A stretch of 64,000 nt of DNA. Source: Kiritimatiellota bacterium (GTDB taxonomy: Bacteria > Verrucomicrobiota > Kiritimatiellia > Kiritimatiellales > Tichowtungiaceae). The stretch covers positions 1-64,000 of the forward strand of contig JACNKZ010000044.1 of assembly GCA_014381785.1 (NCBI GenBank). The letters run 5' to 3'. Shown here in pieces: positions 53,605 to 62,295 of the stretch. Positions within the stretch are counted from its first letter, which is position 1. Every line of letters begins with the position of its first letter. Made by a program: the position numbers and the translations under genes. Under the pieces are notes generated by a model. The model saw only the letters and a program-made list of their open reading frames with translations, ran no database searches and was not told the origin of the DNA.

Positions 53605-54813
53605 ATGAAAACGACACCAAAAAGTTTACGACTGCACATCGCTCTGTTCGGCAGAACGAATGTCGGCAAGTCCAGCTTCCTGAACCTGATTACAGGTCAG
53701 GATGTTTCGATTGTCTCCGAACAGCCGGGCACCACCACCGATGTGGTTGAAAAGACGATGGAGCTGCTCCCCATCGGCCCGGTAGTTTTCATCGATACCG
53801 CCGGGCTCGACGACAAAACGGTGCTCGGTGGAAAGCGTGTTGAAAAAACGGAGAAGGTATTCGACCGCGCCGATGTCATTCTGCTGATTTGCGAAGGCGA
53901 TCAGTTTGGAGAATTTGAGCAGGCCGTGACGGCCCGCGCAGAAGAAAAAAACATCCCTGTCATTAAAATTGCTAACCAGGCTGATCTGTCCGATTCATCC
54001 GATCCGTCCTGTCTGCCCTGCAACTCGACCGACCTGACTTCTCGCGAAACCGTGCTCTCTCAACTTAAAACCCGCCTGCTGGATGTCTGCCCCGACGAAT
54101 TCATTCAGCCGCCGCCGCTGGTGGGAGATCTGGTGCGGCCGGGCGGCATTACCGTGCTGATCGTACCGATCGATCTGCAGGCTCCCAAGGGCCGGCTGAT
54201 CCTGCCGCAGGTTTCGACCATCCGCGATGCGCTCGATAACGACGCCGCCGCACTGGTGGTGAAGGAGCGCGAGTACACACATATGCTCGATCAGCTTAAA
54301 ACCCCGCCCGATCTGGTGATCTGCGATTCGCAGGTCGTTTTAAAAATGGTCGGCGACACCCCAAACAACATTCCCTGCACCACCTTTTCGATTCTCTTCG
54401 CGCGCCTCAAAGGCGACCTGCCGAAGTTTGCCGCTGGCGCGGCGGCCATCGACAAGCTGAAAGACGGCGACAAGGTGCTGATTGCCGAGTCGTGCAGCCA
54501 CCACGCAGCGGAAGATGATATTGGACGGGTAAAAATCCCGCGCTGGTTGCGGCAGTACTGCGGTTGCGAGTTGCAGATCGATGTCTATGCCGGGCGCGAC
54601 TTCCCCGACAACCTGAGCGAATACAGTCTCGTCGTGCAATGCGGCGGCTGCATGCATAACCGCCGTGAAATTCTATCGCGCATCGAAAAGTGCGAGGCGG
54701 CGGGCGTGCCGATCACCAACTACGGACTTTGCATCGCGCAAACTCAGGGCGTTCTCAAGCGAGTACTCTCCCCTTTCCCCGCCGCGCTGGATGCCTACGA
54801 AAGAACACTATGA
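53605..54813 (+). CDS. hydF: [FeFe]-hydrogenase maturation GTPase HydF
   Basis: 402 residues. GTPase motifs: GRTNVGKSS (15-23), DTAGLDD near 72 and NQAD near 126. The C-terminal cluster-binding region has CSHH near 298 and CGGCM near 346, the CxH...HCxxC-type ligand set. HydF is the scaffold that delivers the 2Fe subcluster to HydA. Its end overlaps hydG by 4 bases. Confidence 0.93.
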   Translation: MKTTPKSLRLHIALFGRTNVGKSSFLNLITGQDVSIVSEQPGTTTDVVEKTMELLPIGPVVFIDTAGLDDKTVLGGKRVEKTEKVFDRADVILLICEGDQFGEFEQAVTARAEEKNIPVIKIANQADLSDSSDPSCLPCNSTDLTSRETVLSQLKTRLLDVCPDEFIQPPPLVGDLVRPGGITVLIVPIDLQAPKGRLILPQVSTIRDALDNDAAALVVKEREYTHMLDQLKTPPDLVICDSQVVLKMVGDTPNNIPCTTFSILFARLKGDLPKFAAGAAAIDKLKDGDKVLIAESCSHHAAEDDIGRVKIPRWLRQYCGCELQIDVYAGRDFPDNLSEYSLVVQCGGCMHNRREILSRIEKCEAAGVPITNYGLCIAQTQGVLKRVLSPFPAALDAYERTL

Positions 54814-56219
54814 AAATTGATACCACAGGTCTGAAAAGTTTTATCCCCGAAGAGGGTATTTTCCAAACATTGGAAAATATGAAAAACCCGTCTGCGGAAC
54901 GGGTGCGGGAAATCATCGCGAAATCTCTGGATAAAAATCGGCTCGATCCCGAAGAGATGGCGGTGCTGATCAATGCCGAGGACCCGGCGCTGGTGGAGGA
55001 AATCTTTGAGGGCGCGCGTGAACTGAAAAAGCGCATTTACGGCAATCGCATCGTGCTGTTCGCCCCGCTTTACATCGGCAACGAATGCGTCAACAACTGT
55101 CAGTACTGCGGATTTCGCTGCACCAACAAAGAAGTCAGCCGAAAAACACTGACCCTCCCCGAGCTCGACCGCGAAGTCGAAGCGTTGGTCGACCGCGGCC
55201 ACAAGCGGCTGATTCTCGTTTACGGCGAACACCCCAAATACGGCGCACAGTTTATCCACGACACAGTCAAAGAGGTGTACGGCATCAAAAAAGGAAACGG
55301 CGAAATCCGGCGCGTCAACATCAATGCCGCGCCGCTGGATGTAGCGGGCTTCAAGCTGGTCAAATCAGCGGGCATCGGCACCTATCAGATTTTCCAGGAG
55401 ACCTATCATCAAGCAACCTACAAAGAGATGCACCCCTCCGGCCCCAAAAGCGACTTCCTCTGGCGTCTGCACGGACTCGACCGCGCACAGCAGGCGGGCA
55501 TTGACGATATCGGCATCGGCGCGCTGATGGGACTGTTCGACTGGAAGTTCGAAACCATGGCCCTGCTCCATCACACCATCCATCTGGAAGAAAAATTCAA
55601 CGTCGGTCCGCACACCATTTCGTTTCCGCGCATTGAGCCAGCCATCGGCACCGAGCTGTGCGACCGTCCTCCGTATGAAGTGAACGACTACGACTTTAAA
55701 CGACTGGTCGCCATCCTGCGCCTTGCGGTGCCCTACACCGGGCTGATTCTCACCTGCCGCGAGTCGGTCGAACTGCGCAATGAAATCATTCAGTTCGGGG
55801 TTTCGCAGATTGATGCGGGGTCGAACATCGGGATCGGCGCCTACTCGCAGGAGGATGAGGAAGCCTACAAAAAGAGCCAGTTTGTCCTCAACGACGGCCG
55901 CTCGCTCGATCAGGTCATCCGCGAGCTGTGCGAGGCCGACTTTATCCCCAGCTTCTGCACCGGTTGCTACCGCCTCGGCCGCACCGGCGAGCACTTTATG
56001 GAATTCGCCATTCCCGGCTTCGTGAAGCGCTTCTGCACCCCTAACGCCATATTGACCTTCCTCGAATATATGGAAGACTACTCGTCTCCCGACACCAGAA
56101 AGTCCGGCATGAAACAGATCGAACGCGAGCTCGAACGCATGCCCGACGGCGACCCAAAAACCCAACTGCTTGAGCGAATTGAACAGATCAAAAATGGCGA
56201 TCGTGACCTGTACTTTTAA
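54810..56219 (+). CDS. hydG: [FeFe]-hydrogenase maturase HydG (radical SAM tyrosine lyase)
   Basis: 469 residues from the ATG overlapping the hydF stop. Radical SAM cysteines C93, C97 and C100 (CVNNCQYC) and the C-terminal cluster FCTGCYRLGRTGEHFM distinguish it from ThiH. It cleaves tyrosine to CO and cyanide for the H-cluster. The palindrome at 54861 reads EGIFQTLENMKNPS, where homologues have a similar helix of the same length, so there is no net insertion here. Confidence 0.95.
   Translation: MKIDTTGLKSFIPEEGIFQTLENMKNPSAERVREIIAKSLDKNRLDPEEMAVLINAEDPALVEEIFEGARELKKRIYGNRIVLFAPLYIGNECVNNCQYCGFRCTNKEVSRKTLTLPELDREVEALVDRGHKRLILVYGEHPKYGAQFIHDTVKEVYGIKKGNGEIRRVNINAAPLDVAGFKLVKSAGIGTYQIFQETYHQATYKEMHPSGPKSDFLWRLHGLDRAQQAGIDDIGIGALMGLFDWKFETMALLHHTIHLEEKFNVGPHTISFPRIEPAIGTELCDRPPYEVNDYDFKRLVAILRLAVPYTGLILTCRESVELRNEIIQFGVSQIDAGSNIGIGAYSQEDEEAYKKSQFVLNDGRSLDQVIRELCEADFIPSFCTGCYRLGRTGEHFMEFAIPGFVKRFCTPNAILTFLEYMEDYSSPDTRKSGMKQIERELERMPDGDPKTQLLERIEQIKNGDRDLYF
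54861..54875. repeat. TTCCAA-N3-TTGGAA palindrome in hydG
   Basis: Exact, spacer ACA, in the extended form TTTTCCAAACATTGGAAAA. Confidence 0.92.
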
Positions 56220-56318
56220 TTGCCACGAAAACAAAAAAATACACAAAAATAAAATTCCAACCCGTTTCCTTTTCGTGACTTTTGGTGTTTTTTGTGGCCA
56301 TGACTATTTGAGGTTAAA
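56220..56318. repeat. CCACGAAA-type inverted repeat between hydG and hydE
   Basis: TGCCACGAAAACAAAAAAAT begins one base after the hydG stop; TTTTGGTGTTTTTTGTGGCC closes it near 56300. It is an A/T-rich relative of the 27-bp arms of the GxxExxY cassette. Confidence 0.7.
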
Positions 56319-57416
56319 ATGATTAAACAAATTTTAGAAAAAGTGGATCAGAGCGCAGAGCTTACTCCGGACGAAATCCGGGCGCTGTTGGGAATCAGCG
56401 ACCCCGAAGAACTGCAGGCTCTGTACGACTGCGCCTATCGGGTGAAAGAACGCGAAGTCGGCAAGGTGGCCTATTTCCGCGGCATCATTGAGTGCAGCAA
56501 CATTTGCGTGAAGGACTGCTACTACTGCGGCATCCGCAAGAGCAACCAAAACGTCGAACGCTTCCAGATGGATGAAGAGGAAATCATTCGCGAAGCACTC
56601 TGGTCGTATGAAAACGAATACGGCTCGGCTGTGATTCAGGCCGGAGAACGAAAAGACCCGGCATTTATCGACATGATCGAGCGGGTGGTCAAAACCGTGA
56701 AGGAAAAGACCAACGGTAAACTAGGCATCACGCTGTCGCTCGGCGAGCAGACGGAGGAAACCTACCGCCGCTGGCGCGAGGCGGGCGCGCACCGCTACCT
56801 GCTACGCATTGAAACCACCAGTCCCGAGTTGTACGCAAAACTTCACCCGGAAGATCACGACCTTGAAGAGCGCAAGCACTGCCTTGCCCTGTTGAAGAAA
56901 ACCGGTTGGCAGGTCGGCACCGGCGTCATGATGGGATTGCCCGGCCAAACGAGCGAAGACCTCGTCAACGACATCCTGTTCATGAAGGAATTTGATGTCG
57001 ACATGATCGGCATGGGCCCCTACATCCCGCACCGCGACACCCCGATGGGAAAAGAAATTCCGCCCTACACGGACGAACAAAAACAAACGGCGCTCACCCT
57101 CGGCCTCAAAATGATCGCGGTGACGCGCATTGTGCTCAAGGACATCAACATCGCCGCCGCCACCGCCCTGCAGGCGCTGGAACACACCGGCCGTGAAATG
57201 GGCCTCAAGTGCGGCGCCAACGTCATTATGCCCAACGTCACTGAAACGGAATTCCGCCCCAGCTACACACTCTACGACAACAAGCCCTGCACCGACGAAA
57301 ACTCATCCATGTGCCGCGGCTGCCTGACCGCCCGCATCACCGGCATCGGCGAAACTATTGGCTTCAACGAATGGGGCGACTCCCCGCACTACGCAAAACG
57401 TAACGCACACGGGTAA
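56319..57416 (+). CDS. hydE: [FeFe]-hydrogenase maturase HydE (radical SAM)
   Basis: 365 residues. CVKDCYYC (C63, C67, C70) binds the SAM cluster; later cysteines near the C-terminus (CTDENSSMCRGC) match the second cluster of many HydE proteins. It processes the HydG product to build the dithiolate bridge. Long spacer from hydG is filled with a repeat. MIKQILEKVDQS is the chosen start. Confidence 0.93.
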   Translation: MIKQILEKVDQSAELTPDEIRALLGISDPEELQALYDCAYRVKEREVGKVAYFRGIIECSNICVKDCYYCGIRKSNQNVERFQMDEEEIIREALWSYENEYGSAVIQAGERKDPAFIDMIERVVKTVKEKTNGKLGITLSLGEQTEETYRRWREAGAHRYLLRIETTSPELYAKLHPEDHDLEERKHCLALLKKTGWQVGTGVMMGLPGQTSEDLVNDILFMKEFDVDMIGMGPYIPHRDTPMGKEIPPYTDEQKQTALTLGLKMIAVTRIVLKDINIAAATALQALEHTGREMGLKCGANVIMPNVTETEFRPSYTLYDNKPCTDENSSMCRGCLTARITGIGETIGFNEWGDSPHYAKRNAHG

Positions 57417-57460
57417 TTATTCGTGAACATTCGTGTAAATTCGTGGTTAACTCTCCTCCT

Positions 57461-58681
57461 ATGAATATTCACTTCATCGGGATCGGCGGATGCGGGATGA
57501 ACGGGGTCGCGCAACTGGCGGCGCACGCCGGACAGACCGTCTCCGGCTCCGACCGCGCGATCGGGCTCGAAATTTTCCAGACATTGGAAAAACAGGGAAT
57601 CACCATCGTTCCGCAAGATGGCTCCGGCATCACCAAAGAGACCGATTTCGTCGTCTACAGCACTGCCATTGAAAACGACAACCCCGACATAGTTCGCGCG
57701 CACGAACTGGGCATCCCCCTCCTGCATCGCGCCGAAATGCTGGCGAAGCTTTGCGAAGGCAACCAGATCATCGCCGTCGCCGGCACAGCGGGCAAATCAA
57801 CCGTTACCGGATTGCTCGGCCATATTTTCCAAACATTGAAAAAAGATCCGACCGTCTATTGCGGCGCAGACATCAATAACTTCGAGTCATCCGTTCGTTT
57901 TGGAAAATCTGATCTTTGGATCATTGAGGCGGATGAGAGCGACAAATCGCTCCTGAGCTTTCATCCAGAACACGCCATCATCACCAATATCGCCGAGGAT
58001 CACTTCTCGCTGGATGAGCTTCACCGGCTCTTTACTCAATTTGAGTCTCAGGTGTCGGGTGTCGTGGTTAAAACCCCGGAGTTGTTTAACTGTTCAACGA
58101 CTCTTCCGGGAAAACACAACGTTGAAAATATTAACAACGCCCTGACGCTGTGCAAGGCGCTCGGGCTCGACATGCCCAAATGCATAGAGGCTATTTCGAC
58201 CTTTAAAGGCATCGAGCGGCGGCTCGAACGGATCGGCGACAAGGTGATCGACGACTTCGCGCACAGCCCGATTAAAATCGCGGCGGCCCTGAAAGCGGTT
58301 TCCGGCGAGTTTAAGATGTTCAATGCGGTTTGGCGTCCGCATGGATTCACCCCGCTTTTCCAAGGTTTGGAAGGATTCATCGAGGTTTTTTCCAACCATT
58401 GGAAAACCCACTCTGGCAACCTCTTCATCCTGCCGGTTTATTACGCGGGCGGAACGGTGGAAAAGAAAATCACCTCGGAGCAGTTTGTCGAAAAGCTCTG
58501 TGCGGCGGGCGTTCCGGCGAAATACGTCAAAAATCTGTATCCAGTAGAGAATAAAAAGGGTGGAGGCTCAGCCTCCTTGGAAAAACTTCTTTTAACCGAA
58601 GCGCTCCCGGTACTGGTGATGGGTGCGCGCGACCCTGAGCTGCCGAAGTTTGCCCGCAGGCTTGCGTCAAAGCTCTGCTAA
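57461..58681 (+). CDS. Mur ligase, MurC-like
   Basis: 406 residues, shorter than usual MurC (about 450-490). Begins MNIHFIGIGGCGMNGVAQLA, a MurC/Mpl-type Rossmann start. The ATP P-loop is GTAGKSTVTG (108-117; His replaced by Ala compared with common GTHGKTT) and IEADESDKSLLSFHPEHAII follows. It probably ligates L-alanine to UDP-MurNAc, or a related peptide. It has two exact palindromes (58358, 58390), two decayed ones (57575, 57827) and a GGAGGCTCAGCCTCC unit (58558-58582) in frame, so both central and C-terminal regions have been altered. Confidence 0.8.
   Translation: MNIHFIGIGGCGMNGVAQLAAHAGQTVSGSDRAIGLEIFQTLEKQGITIVPQDGSGITKETDFVVYSTAIENDNPDIVRAHELGIPLLHRAEMLAKLCEGNQIIAVAGTAGKSTVTGLLGHIFQTLKKDPTVYCGADINNFESSVRFGKSDLWIIEADESDKSLLSFHPEHAIITNIAEDHFSLDELHRLFTQFESQVSGVVVKTPELFNCSTTLPGKHNVENINNALTLCKALGLDMPKCIEAISTFKGIERRLERIGDKVIDDFAHSPIKIAAALKAVSGEFKMFNAVWRPHGFTPLFQGLEGFIEVFSNHWKTHSGNLFILPVYYAGGTVEKKITSEQFVEKLCAAGVPAKYVKNLYPVENKKGGGSASLEKLLLTEALPVLVMGARDPELPKFARRLASKLC
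57575..58404. repeat. Four TTCCAA palindromes and a composite unit in the Mur ligase gene
   Basis: 57575-57589 (one mismatch, read IFQTLEK), 57827-57841 (one mismatch, IFQTLKK), 58358-58372 (exact, LFQGLEG) and 58390-58404 (exact, FSNHWK). The last two are 32 bases apart, as in the hydrolase gene. Confidence 0.9.
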
Positions 58682-58721
58682 GTTTAGATTATGCGCCCCT
58701 TTTTAACCCGGAGTTTGTCTA

Positions 58722-59288
58722 ATGATCAAAGCAGCAGATTTGAAGAAGTCGTCCGTGATCGAGATCGATGGTGTGCCGCACACGGTCGAAAACATCACCC
58801 AGAGCGCGCCGACCGCGCGCGGCGGCAACACGATTTACCGCGTCCGTTTCCGCAATGTGACCACCAAAGCGAAGGTCGATAAAAGCTATAAAGGCGGCGA
58901 CGCACTGCAGGAGGCCTATTTTGACAAAAAAGAGGTTCAGTACCTCTACAAAGAAGGCAACCGCTACACCTTCATGGATTTAGAAAACTACGACCAGTTC
59001 GAGTTATTCGAAGAGGACATTGAAGCCGCCCTTCCTTTTCTTATCGAAGATATGGAAGGAATCATTGCGCTGATTTCCGACGGACAGGTTCTAACGATCT
59101 GCATGCCGCCGACCATTGAAATGGAAATTATTGAATGCCCGCCGTCGATGAAGGGCGCCTCCGCCACGTCGCGCACCAAGCCGGCCACCCTCTCCACCGG
59201 ACTAATCGTTCAGGTTCCGGAATACATCGCCCCTGGCGACGTCATCAAAGTCGACACCGAAGGACGCAAATATCTCTCAAGGGCGTAA
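58722..59288 (+). CDS. efpL: Elongation factor P-like protein EfpL (YeiP)
   Basis: 188 residues with the three EF-P domains. The loop that carries Lys34 in EF-P reads PTARGGNTIYR, with Arg33 in the position known from EfpL/YeiP, and the end has SMKGASATSRTKPATLSTGL and VPEYIAPGDVIKVDT, which are diagnostic. It relieves ribosome stalling at polyproline-like sequences. The loop has no lysine, so it needs no EpmB-type beta-lysylation; the KamA-like gene elsewhere should therefore have another target. Standing gene after murC-like. Confidence 0.92.
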   Translation: MIKAADLKKSSVIEIDGVPHTVENITQSAPTARGGNTIYRVRFRNVTTKAKVDKSYKGGDALQEAYFDKKEVQYLYKEGNRYTFMDLENYDQFELFEEDIEAALPFLIEDMEGIIALISDGQVLTICMPPTIEMEIIECPPSMKGASATSRTKPATLSTGLIVQVPEYIAPGDVIKVDTEGRKYLSRA

Positions 59289-59369
59289 GAAAAGGAGTCA
59301 AATGTCATAAAGTCGAACGTCCGACTTTCGACCTTTGACGTGTAGACCTTAAGACGACAGAAAGAAACC

Positions 59370-60758
59370 ATGTTCAAAATCTACAACACGATGTCCCGCT
59401 CGCTGGAGGAACTGATTCCTCTGGAAGACAACCACGTGCGGCTCTACACCTGCGGGCCGACGGTCTACAACTACGCGCACATCGGCAACTACCGCGCCTA
59501 CATGTTCGAAGATCTGTTGCGCCGCTGGATTCAGTACAAAGGATTCAAAATCACGCAGGTTCAGAATCTGACCGATGTGGATGACAAAACGATCCGCGGC
59601 TCCCGCGAAAGCGGCAAGGCGCTGCGCGACTACACGCAGACCTACAAAGATACTTTCTTCGAAGACCTCAAGGTACTGAACATCGAACCGGCCGAGCACT
59701 ACCCCGCCGCGACCGACTGCATCCCCGAAATGATTGCGCTGATCGAAAAGCTGTTCGAAAAAGGGCTGGCCTACAAGTCCGACGACGGCTCGGTCTACTT
59801 CCCGATCGACAAGTTTGCTGAATACGGAAAACTCGCCCGCCTCGACCGCGCAGGCATGCGCGCCGGCGCGCGCGTTGACCAGGATGAATACGACAAAGAC
59901 AACGCCGCCGACTTCGCCCTCTGGAAAGGCTATGTCGAAGAGGACGGCGAGGTCGTCTGGGACTCCCCGTGGGGCAAAGGCCGCCCCGGCTGGCATATCG
60001 AGTGCTCCGCCATGAGCCAGAAATATCTAGGCAAAACTTTTGATCTGCACTGCGGCGGCGTCGACAACATCTTCCCGCACCACGAAGACGAAATCGCCCA
60101 GAGCGAAGGCGCCAACGGCTGCCTTTATTCCAAATACTGGATGCATAACGCCCACCTGCAGGTCGAAGGCAAAAAGATGTCCAAATCCGAAGGCAACTTC
60201 TTCACCCTGCGCGAGATTTTAGAAAAAGGCTACACGGGCCGCGAAATCCGTTATGAGCTGATCGGCACCCACTATCGCAAAAGCCTCAACTTTACCTTTG
60301 ATTCGCTCAACGCCAACCGCGCCGCCCTCGCCCGCCTCGACGACTTCTACGCCAAACTGCAAGAATACATCGGCACCGAAGCCGAAGCTGGCGAACTACC
60401 TAGCTGGGCTGTAGAAATGGAAACACGCTTTGCCGCCGCGCTCGACGACGACCTCAACATCGCCGGAGGCCTCGGCGCGCTGTTCGACGGCGTCCATGCG
60501 GGAAATAAAGCCTTCCCTATGGATCCGAAAGAAGCGGCGGCCGTTTCCAACCTTTGGAAAAAACTGGACACCGTTCTCGGCTTCCTTGAGCCGCCCAAAG
60601 AAGAGGTTCCGTCCGAACTGATCGAAATGGCCGAAGCGCGCGCCGAAGCCAAAAAGAACAAGGACTGGGCCGAAGCCGACCGCCTGCGCAACGCCGTCGC
60701 CGCCGCCGGATGGATCATCCAGGACACGCCCTCCGGCCCGAAACTTAAGAAAGCTTAA
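59370..60758 (+). CDS. cysS: Cysteinyl-tRNA synthetase
   Basis: 462 residues. TCGPTVYNYAHIGNYRAYMF (zinc Cys and HIGH-like AHIGN), the KMSKS loop GKKMSKSEGN near residue 267 and the WHIECSAMS zinc region are intact. It charges tRNA-Cys. The C-terminal anticodon region carries one exact palindrome (60545) read VSNLWKKLDTV. Convergent with the next gene, whose stop overlaps by 4 bases. Confidence 0.96.
   Translation: MFKIYNTMSRSLEELIPLEDNHVRLYTCGPTVYNYAHIGNYRAYMFEDLLRRWIQYKGFKITQVQNLTDVDDKTIRGSRESGKALRDYTQTYKDTFFEDLKVLNIEPAEHYPAATDCIPEMIALIEKLFEKGLAYKSDDGSVYFPIDKFAEYGKLARLDRAGMRAGARVDQDEYDKDNAADFALWKGYVEEDGEVVWDSPWGKGRPGWHIECSAMSQKYLGKTFDLHCGGVDNIFPHHEDEIAQSEGANGCLYSKYWMHNAHLQVEGKKMSKSEGNFFTLREILEKGYTGREIRYELIGTHYRKSLNFTFDSLNANRAALARLDDFYAKLQEYIGTEAEAGELPSWAVEMETRFAAALDDDLNIAGGLGALFDGVHAGNKAFPMDPKEAAAVSNLWKKLDTVLGFLEPPKEEVPSELIEMAEARAEAKKNKDWAEADRLRNAVAAAGWIIQDTPSGPKLKKA
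60545..60559. repeat. TTCCAA-N3-TTGGAA palindrome in cysS
   Basis: Exact, spacer CCT, in the phase that encodes S-N-L-W-K. Confidence 0.9.
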
Positions 60759-61417
60759 AGATCGGGAACGGTTTCGGGAATGAGCTGGCCGGTCGGGCTG
60801 ATTTTGAAGACATAGATGAGGCCGGGCTTGAGCTTCTTATACACCGCATTGCCGTAGACGGCTTTGATGCCATGTCGTTCAAGTGCTTCCGGATCGTTGG
60901 CGAGATTCCAAATGGCCGACCAGAATGTTTTCTGATCTTTCATCCGCAGGCGGGAAAGCAGTCCGGCGTAACGGGCCGGTTCCGCGCCCGGCTCTTCGAT
61001 GGAAAATCCGGCGGCCGGAGCCTGATTGTCGCCGTAGACCCGCCGCCAGAGATAGAGCGAGCGCTCTTTGCCGTCAATAACGGCCTCGCTCGAAAAGGTG
61101 ACGATCAGCGCGTCGAAGTGAACAACGTCGCCGTCGATCTCGACCTCTTTCTGAAGAACCGTTTCAAGCGGGTTTCCGCGAGCGGTTTCCACAAAACGTA
61201 TGGTTGAGTAGAGTCGTCCTTCACGAAATTCCTGTTTCAGGACTTTAGCGTAACCGATCTGCTCTTCCTGTGTGAGCGTGGCAATGGCCCGCTTGAGCTG
61301 TTTGTTTTCACCAAGTAAATCGTGAACTGTTTTGGTGCCATAAAAGAGCGTGCCGGAAACAAAGACCACAGCGACCAACGCCAACAGTCCAAGAATCGTT
61401 CGAATCACTTTTTTCAT
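60755..61417 (-). CDS. Unknown membrane-anchored periplasmic protein
   Basis: 220 residues from the ATG of MKKVIRTILGLLALVAV. One N-terminal membrane helix (TILGLLALVAVVFVSGTLF), then a short coiled-coil (LLGENKQLKRAIATLTQEEQ) and a beta-rich domain (GYAKVLKQEFREGRLYSTIR). Family unknown. It faces away from tmk; the region between them is filled with TTCGTG repeat words (61440-61560). Confidence 0.62.
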   Translation of the reverse strand: MKKVIRTILGLLALVAVVFVSGTLFYGTKTVHDLLGENKQLKRAIATLTQEEQIGYAKVLKQEFREGRLYSTIRFVETARGNPLETVLQKEVEIDGDVVHFDALIVTFSSEAVIDGKERSLYLWRRVYGDNQAPAAGFSIEEPGAEPARYAGLLSRLRMKDQKTFWSAIWNLANDPEALERHGIKAVYGNAVYKKLKPGLIYVFKISPTGQLIPETVPDL

Positions 61418-61439
61418 GGTCACAGGATACCCTTTCCTG

Positions 61440-61560
61440 CCCACGAATCTGCACGAATTTCAACGAATGTTTTTTATTCGTGTTTATTTGTGTGATGAAC
61501 AGGCAGTTCTCCTGTCTCTTCACTTTTTTCGTGTCTTTCGTGTCTTTCGTGGTTTACCTT
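61440..61560. repeat. ATTCGTGT / TTTCGTGTCTTTCGTGG repeat block
   Basis: CCACGAATCTGCACGAATTT at 61441, an inverted TTATTCGTGTTTATTTGTGTG at 61475, then TTTTTTCGTGTCTTTCGTGT at 61525. It sits directly ahead of tmk and takes the place of a normal promoter region. Confidence 0.7.
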
Positions 61561-61569
61561 CTTGTGCTT

Positions 61570-62214
61570 ATGAAAGGTAAATTTATTACTCTAGAAGGCC
61601 CCGAAGGTTCGGGGAAATCGACGCAGGCGCAGATGATGATTCGCCGTCTGAGCGGGGTCGGTATTGAAGCGATGTACACCCGCGAACCGGGCGGCACGGC
61701 GCTGGGCGAGGAAATCCGCAACATCCTGCAGCACAATCAAGCCGGTGAAGCGCCCTGTGAGCGCGCTGAGCTGCTGCTGTTCGAAGCCAGCCGCAACCAG
61801 CTGGTCGAAAAAGTGATCCGCCCCGCTCTCGAAAAAGGCACCTGGGTGATCTGCGACCGCTTTATGGACTCCACCACCGCCTATCAGGGTTACGGCCGCG
61901 GTCTGCCGGTCGATGACGTGAAAGCGATCCACCAGTTTACGATTAACAAAGTAGCGCCCGACCTGACTCTGCTGCTTGACCTCAGCGTTGAAACCGGTTT
62001 CAACCGTATCGCCCAGCGTTTCCTTGAACTCGGCGAATCCGCTGACCGCTTTGAACAGGAGGAGCGCGCTTTCCATGAACGCGTGCGACGGGGCTATCTA
62101 ACCCTGGCCGAGGAGGAACCGGAGCGCTTCCGCATCGTCGATGCCTCGCAGGATCCGGAAACCGTCTCCGCCGCCATTTGGAATATAATCAGCACACTAC
62201 TAGAGAAAGAATAG
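61570..62214 (+). CDS. tmk: Thymidylate kinase
   Basis: 214 residues. P-loop GPEGSGKST (10-18), TREPGGTALGEEIRNIL and the lid DRFMDSTTAYQGYGRG are intact. It makes dTDP from dTMP. Start at MKGKFITLEG, since the upstream frame is repeat sequence. Followed by holB, a common pair. Confidence 0.95.
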   Translation: MKGKFITLEGPEGSGKSTQAQMMIRRLSGVGIEAMYTREPGGTALGEEIRNILQHNQAGEAPCERAELLLFEASRNQLVEKVIRPALEKGTWVICDRFMDSTTAYQGYGRGLPVDDVKAIHQFTINKVAPDLTLLLDLSVETGFNRIAQRFLELGESADRFEQEERAFHERVRRGYLTLAEEEPERFRIVDASQDPETVSAAIWNIISTLLEKE

Positions 62215-62216
62215 GC

Positions 62217-62245
62217 AGAATGATTTGTAGGCAGAATGATTTCAG
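62217..62245. repeat. CAGAATGATTT direct repeat
   Basis: AGAATGATTT occurs twice, 16 bases apart, in the tmk-holB spacer, as in the dnaK-groES spacer, and an inverted AATTATTCTG follows at 62267. Confidence 0.6.
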
Positions 62246-62295
62246 GACACGCTATCCCTGAATACGAATTATTCTGCCCGAACTCTAGATTCACC

